64,000 nt of DNA, taken from positions 1 through 64,000 of the forward strand of contig NZ_LLXV01000019.1 in assembly GCF_001431665.1 (NCBI RefSeq), given 5' to 3'. This document shows, in pieces, positions 62,101 through 64,000 of the stretch (position 1 is its first letter; every line of letters begins with the position of its first letter). A program made the position numbers and the translations under genes. Below the pieces are notes generated by a model, which saw only the letters and a program-made list of their open reading frames with translations, had not been told where the DNA came from and did no database searches. Source of the stretch: Stenotrophomonas beteli (GTDB lineage Bacteria > Pseudomonadota > Gammaproteobacteria > Xanthomonadales > Xanthomonadaceae).

Positions 62101-63065
62101 GCGGCGACTCGCTGTCGGCGGTGCACCTGCTGCTGGCCATCGAACAGCGCTGGCGCTGTGATCTGGGCCTGGGTGCCTTGTTCGCGCAGCCCACCGTGGC
62201 CGCGCTGGCGGTTCGTGTTGCCGAACCGCCCGCACTGGCCGACCACGCGCTGGGGCCGGTGATCGCGTTGGCCGCGACCGACGCTGCCGGGCCCACGCCG
62301 CTGTTCGTGCTGCACCCGGCCGGTGGCATCGCCTGGAATTACCGGACCCTGGCCCGGGCGCTGCACCCGGTGCGCCCGGTGTACGGCCTGCAGTCGCCTG
62401 CGCTGGACGCGCGGCTGCCTCTGCCGAGCAGCATCGAGGCGATGGCCAATGAGTACGTACAGCGCGTGGTCGCGCTGCAGCCGAAGGGGCCGCTGCATCT
62501 GCTGGGCTGGTCGGTCGGCGGCATCCTCGCCCAGGCGATGGCGGTGCGCCTGCATGAGATCGGACGCGAGGTGGGTGAGCTGGTGCTGCTCGATGCCTAT
62601 CCCAGTGAATGCTGGAGGGATGAGCCGGAGCCCGACCCGATTGCCGCGTTGCGTGCGCTGCTGGCCATTGCCGGCCATGATCCGGACGCGCATCCGGAGC
62701 TGGACAGCCGCGAGCGCATCCTGGCCTTCCTGCGCCGCGGCGGCAGTGCGCTGGGCAGCCTGCCGGATGTGGTGCTCGACGGCGTGGTGCGCGCGGTGAC
62801 CGGCACCAACCGATTGATACGCGAACACATCCATCGGCCCTTCGACGGGACGCTGGTACACGTGCGTGCAGGGCGCGATCACCAGGCGCGGCCGCAGCTG
62901 CAGTCGGAGCTGTGGCGTGCACATGCGCGCGCGGTGCAGGCGCTGGAGCTGCCGTTCGTGCATGCCGAACTGACCGGGCGCGACGCAGTGGCGCAGCTGG
63001 CGCCGTGGTTGTCGGCGCGGCTGCGCCACTGGGACGAGCAACAGGAGATCGCAGCATGCAGTTGA
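59175..63065 (+). CDS. entF: EntF-like NRPS (C-A-T-TE), predicted to activate L-serine
   Basis: 1296 residues, EntF length. Condensation domain with HHLAADGYG at ~141-149; adenylation domain with [11 protein letters not shown] (~592), the A4/A5 region DVSVWEFF (~639), [20 protein letters not shown] and NGKLDR (~923); thiolation Ser979 in [12 protein letters not shown]; thioesterase GWSVGG with Ser1113. The binding-pocket residues read D-V-W-H-F-S-L-V-D-K, the L-serine code of E. coli EntF. It overlaps ArCP by 4 nt. No MbtH-like gene is present in the operon. Confidence 0.94.
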   Translation: MNAIALSTPVALTEAQAGLWFAQRLAPDNPSFNTAHAVWIDGPLDVPAFVAAANQAAIEAQALALRFAEGADGQPLQWHDPSHAPQLSMHDLSADADPECTVRRLMQADRLNAVDPTRDRISQQALFNLGAQRWVWYLRVHHLAADGYGMALFSDRVCALYAGRGGDTLPGLAGVLADDLAYRIDPRRAQAGQWWREQMQGAPAGAGLYGTVAASHDALRWVQPLDAAFRERLLQVSASWLQPWPDVLAALAAEYLRRMGAADEVVLGVPYMGRLGNASARVPAMVMNVLPLRVAAGEGSVEAFTRRLGRQLSQGRRHGRYRGEQLRRDLGLVGAQQRLHGPLVNVQPFYRPLALTGVQATLEVLCTGPVDDLTLGFRGDGQRLLDLEIEANPALYSREDVEAHAARLLHFVSAALQADDIAAVPLATPVEAQQVLQGFNATAHALPETTLVELLQQGMDRDPHAPALLLGDAALDYATLEARSFALAAQLRAMDVGPGSVVAVALPRSLELVIALVAVLRAGAAYLPLDLAHPDERLARILASAQPVCVLAAADVSSRMAGVPVLAPEQWTALSFAAPWADPAPDDAAYVIYTSGSTGEPKGVVIEHRAIVNRLLWMREHYGIRADDRILQKTPATFDVSVWEFFLPLLCGATLVIAGPDAHRDPTELARLIRGHGITTAHFVPSMLDAFLAAPASAGLQLRRVFTSGEALDASLRDHFHTRVQAELHNLYGPTEAAVDVSYWPASAQDRSRPVPIGFPVWNTRLYVLDARMQPVPVGVAGDLYLGGVQLARGYLGRDDLTAERFLADPFLPGERIYRTGDVARWRADGSVEYPGRSDHQVKLRGLRIELGEIEAALRELPGIVRAEVLLRQDAPGDARLVAYVPTALADPVMLRSHLAMRVPDYMVPSAFVGVDHWPVTANGKLDRNALPKPPQNEIAGLAPRTPLEQELAALFAQALGRDAPVAVDADFFSLGGDSLSAVHLLLAIEQRWRCDLGLGALFAQPTVAALAVRVAEPPALADHALGPVIALAATDAAGPTPLFVLHPAGGIAWNYRTLARALHPVRPVYGLQSPALDARLPLPSSIEAMANEYVQRVVALQPKGPLHLLGWSVGGILAQAMAVRLHEIGREVGELVLLDAYPSECWRDEPEPDPIAALRALLAIAGHDPDAHPELDSRERILAFLRRGGSALGSLPDVVLDGVVRAVTGTNRLIREHIHRPFDGTLVHVRAGRDHQARPQLQSELWRAHARAVQALELPFVHAELTGRDAVAQLAPWLSARLRHWDEQQEIAACS

Positions 63066-63814
63066 CCGGTTTTGAAGGCCGCGTGGCATTGGTGACCGGT
63101 GCCGCGGGCGGCATCGGCGAGGCACTGGTGCGGTTGTTGGCCGAGGCAGGTTGCATCGTGGTGGCGACCGATCGCGAAGCGCCTGTTACGGGAGATGTGC
63201 GTGTGCACGCCTTTGCGCTCGACGTAACCGACAGCGGCGCGGTGGACGCCCTGGTGGATCAGGTCGAGTCCAGCATCGGGCCGATCACGCTGGCCGCCAG
63301 TGTGGCCGGCGTACTGCATGTGGGCGGTGTCACCGAAACCGGCAACGATGATTGGCGCCGGGTGTTCGCAGTGAATGCCGATGGCGTGTTCCATGTCGGT
63401 CGTGCGCTCGCGCGGGTGATGCCGCCGCGCGGGCAGGGCGCCATCGTGACCGTCAGTTCCAATGCGGCCGGCGTCCCCCGGCATGGCATGGCAGCGTATG
63501 CCGCATCCAAGGCCGCAGCGACCATGTTCACACGGTGCCTCGGGCTGGAGCTGGCGCCGCTGGGCATCCGCTGCAACATCGTTGCCCCGGGCTCGACGCT
63601 GACCCCGATGCAGACCGGCATGTGGCGGGACGAGCACGGTGCCGAGCGGGTGATCGCAGGCAACCTGGAGACCTACAAGGCCGGCATTCCACTGCGCAAA
63701 CTCGCCACCCCAGAGGATGTCGCCCATTCGGTGATGTTCCTGCTCTCCGAGCAAGCCGGGCACGTGGCGATGAGCGATCTGTATGTCGACGGCGGCGCCA
63801 CCCTGCGCGGCTGA
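63056..63814 (+). CDS. entA: 2,3-dihydro-2,3-dihydroxybenzoate dehydrogenase
   Basis: 252 residues, SDR family. [19 protein letters not shown] binds NAD; the active-site Ser is in [11 protein letters not shown] and the Tyr/Lys in [23 protein letters not shown] and [11 protein letters not shown] close the fold. It makes 2,3-DHB, the substrate of EntE. Starts 10 nt inside the entF 3' end. Last of the siderophore genes here. Confidence 0.93.
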   Translation: MQLTGFEGRVALVTGAAGGIGEALVRLLAEAGCIVVATDREAPVTGDVRVHAFALDVTDSGAVDALVDQVESSIGPITLAASVAGVLHVGGVTETGNDDWRRVFAVNADGVFHVGRALARVMPPRGQGAIVTVSSNAAGVPRHGMAAYAASKAAATMFTRCLGLELAPLGIRCNIVAPGSTLTPMQTGMWRDEHGAERVIAGNLETYKAGIPLRKLATPEDVAHSVMFLLSEQAGHVAMSDLYVDGGATLRG

Positions 63815-64000
63815 GCTCCGAGCGCCTCTGCCTGGGCCGACACTCGATCATCGGCCAATTCTACGTTCTGACAACGACCACACATCAGCGTCGCCGGCTC
63901 TTGGAAAGCAAAGCTGCAGCATGTGCAATCGACCAGTTTCACTACATCAAACAGCGCGGGCTCGTACAGTCACACGCATGGGTCGTCATGCCGGATCACG
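63811..64000 (+). CDS. REP-associated tyrosine transposase (RAYT), 5' part only
   Basis: One frame is open from the entA stop to the window end and encodes [20 protein letters not shown], then [20 protein letters not shown] and [10 protein letters not shown]. The last piece is the start of the RAYT motif M-P-D-H-x-H-W (HUH/Y1 fold). RAYTs mobilise or maintain REP elements, and SMAG REPs abound in this window. No ATG, GTG or TTG lies in frame: the first plausible start is CTG 63811, overlapping entA as CTGA. Either a rare start or a decayed gene. Its 3' end lies beyond the window. Confidence 0.72.
   Translation, partial: MSSERLCLGRHSIIGQFYVLTTTTHQRRRLLESKAAACAIDQFHYIKQRGLVQSHAWVVMPDH

Noticed and set aside
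58803..63125. A 1440-codon minus-strand open frame, and similar long ones at 53735-56539, 56412-58268 and 18524-20935
   Set aside because: These lie antisense to well-identified genes in high-GC DNA, are Arg/Gln/His-rich and show no domain. They are typical GC shadows.

Overview
The window is high-GC gammaproteobacterial chromosome. It fits Stenotrophomonas (Xanthomonadaceae, S. maltophilia-like). The grounds are short REP hairpins ending in GTAG (the SMAG type), a REP-associated tyrosine transposase starting at the right edge, FecA-like and other large TonB-dependent receptors, and an entCEB-ArCP-entFA catecholate siderophore cluster of the kind known from S. maltophilia. No rRNA, tRNA, CRISPR array or prophage is visible.

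Layout. 1-1.6 kb: the tail of an unknown gene, a 68-bp palindrome, an alpha/beta hydrolase and a small secreted DUF4124-like protein. 1.7-14.2 kb: a complete Tad/Flp pilus locus on the minus strand, running from the Flp pilin (14.2 kb) through prepilin peptidase, TadE, CpaB, secretin CpaC, CpaE, ATPase CpaF, TadB, TadC, TadD and a DUF3613 protein to TadG, followed by a DUF2968 coiled-coil protein. 14.9-22.7 kb: an AraC regulator, a giant trimeric autotransporter adhesin with a 111-bp repeat array, and a lipoprotein joining a BamE-like and an OmpA domain. 22.8-38.6 kb: housekeeping and transport genes (methyltransferase and MerR pair, MgtC, ClC channel, FecA-like receptor with a Fur box, M14 peptidase, LysR next to an MdtJI-type SMR pair, VOC protein, BetT-like BCCT carrier, a second TonB receptor, a quinone oxidoreductase). 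38.7-45.3 kb: nrdA-nrdB-flavodoxin-thioredoxin, then mntH with an MntR operator and mntR. 45.4-49.9 kb: a FabR/DesT-like repressor divergent from a desaturase reductase and an acyl desaturase, then sodA, a flavin reductase and a TPR protein; sodA has a promoter of SoxR/MerR architecture. 50.0-50.5 kb: a gene-free island of three long stem-loops. 50.5-54.1 kb: thioredoxin-like lipoprotein, GNAT, LLM oxidoreductase and DUF3817. 54.2-63.8 kb: an iron-regulated-looking siderophore operon (MFS exporter, entC, entE, entB, free ArCP, entF, entA). All its genes overlap by 1, 4 or 10 nt, and the EntF adenylation code reads as L-serine. The right edge holds the start of a RAYT transposase.

Themes. Metal and redox control recurs: Fur-like boxes, an MntR box, a SoxR-like box at sodA, and RNR with its own flavodoxin and thioredoxin beside a manganese importer. 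The intergenic space is colonised by at least three REP or palindrome families that probably act as terminators. In two genes the GTAG end of a REP supplies the stop codon. The least explained signal is the pair of stem-loops at 50.07-50.47 kb: they share an inverted loop core but have unrelated, internally complementary stems.
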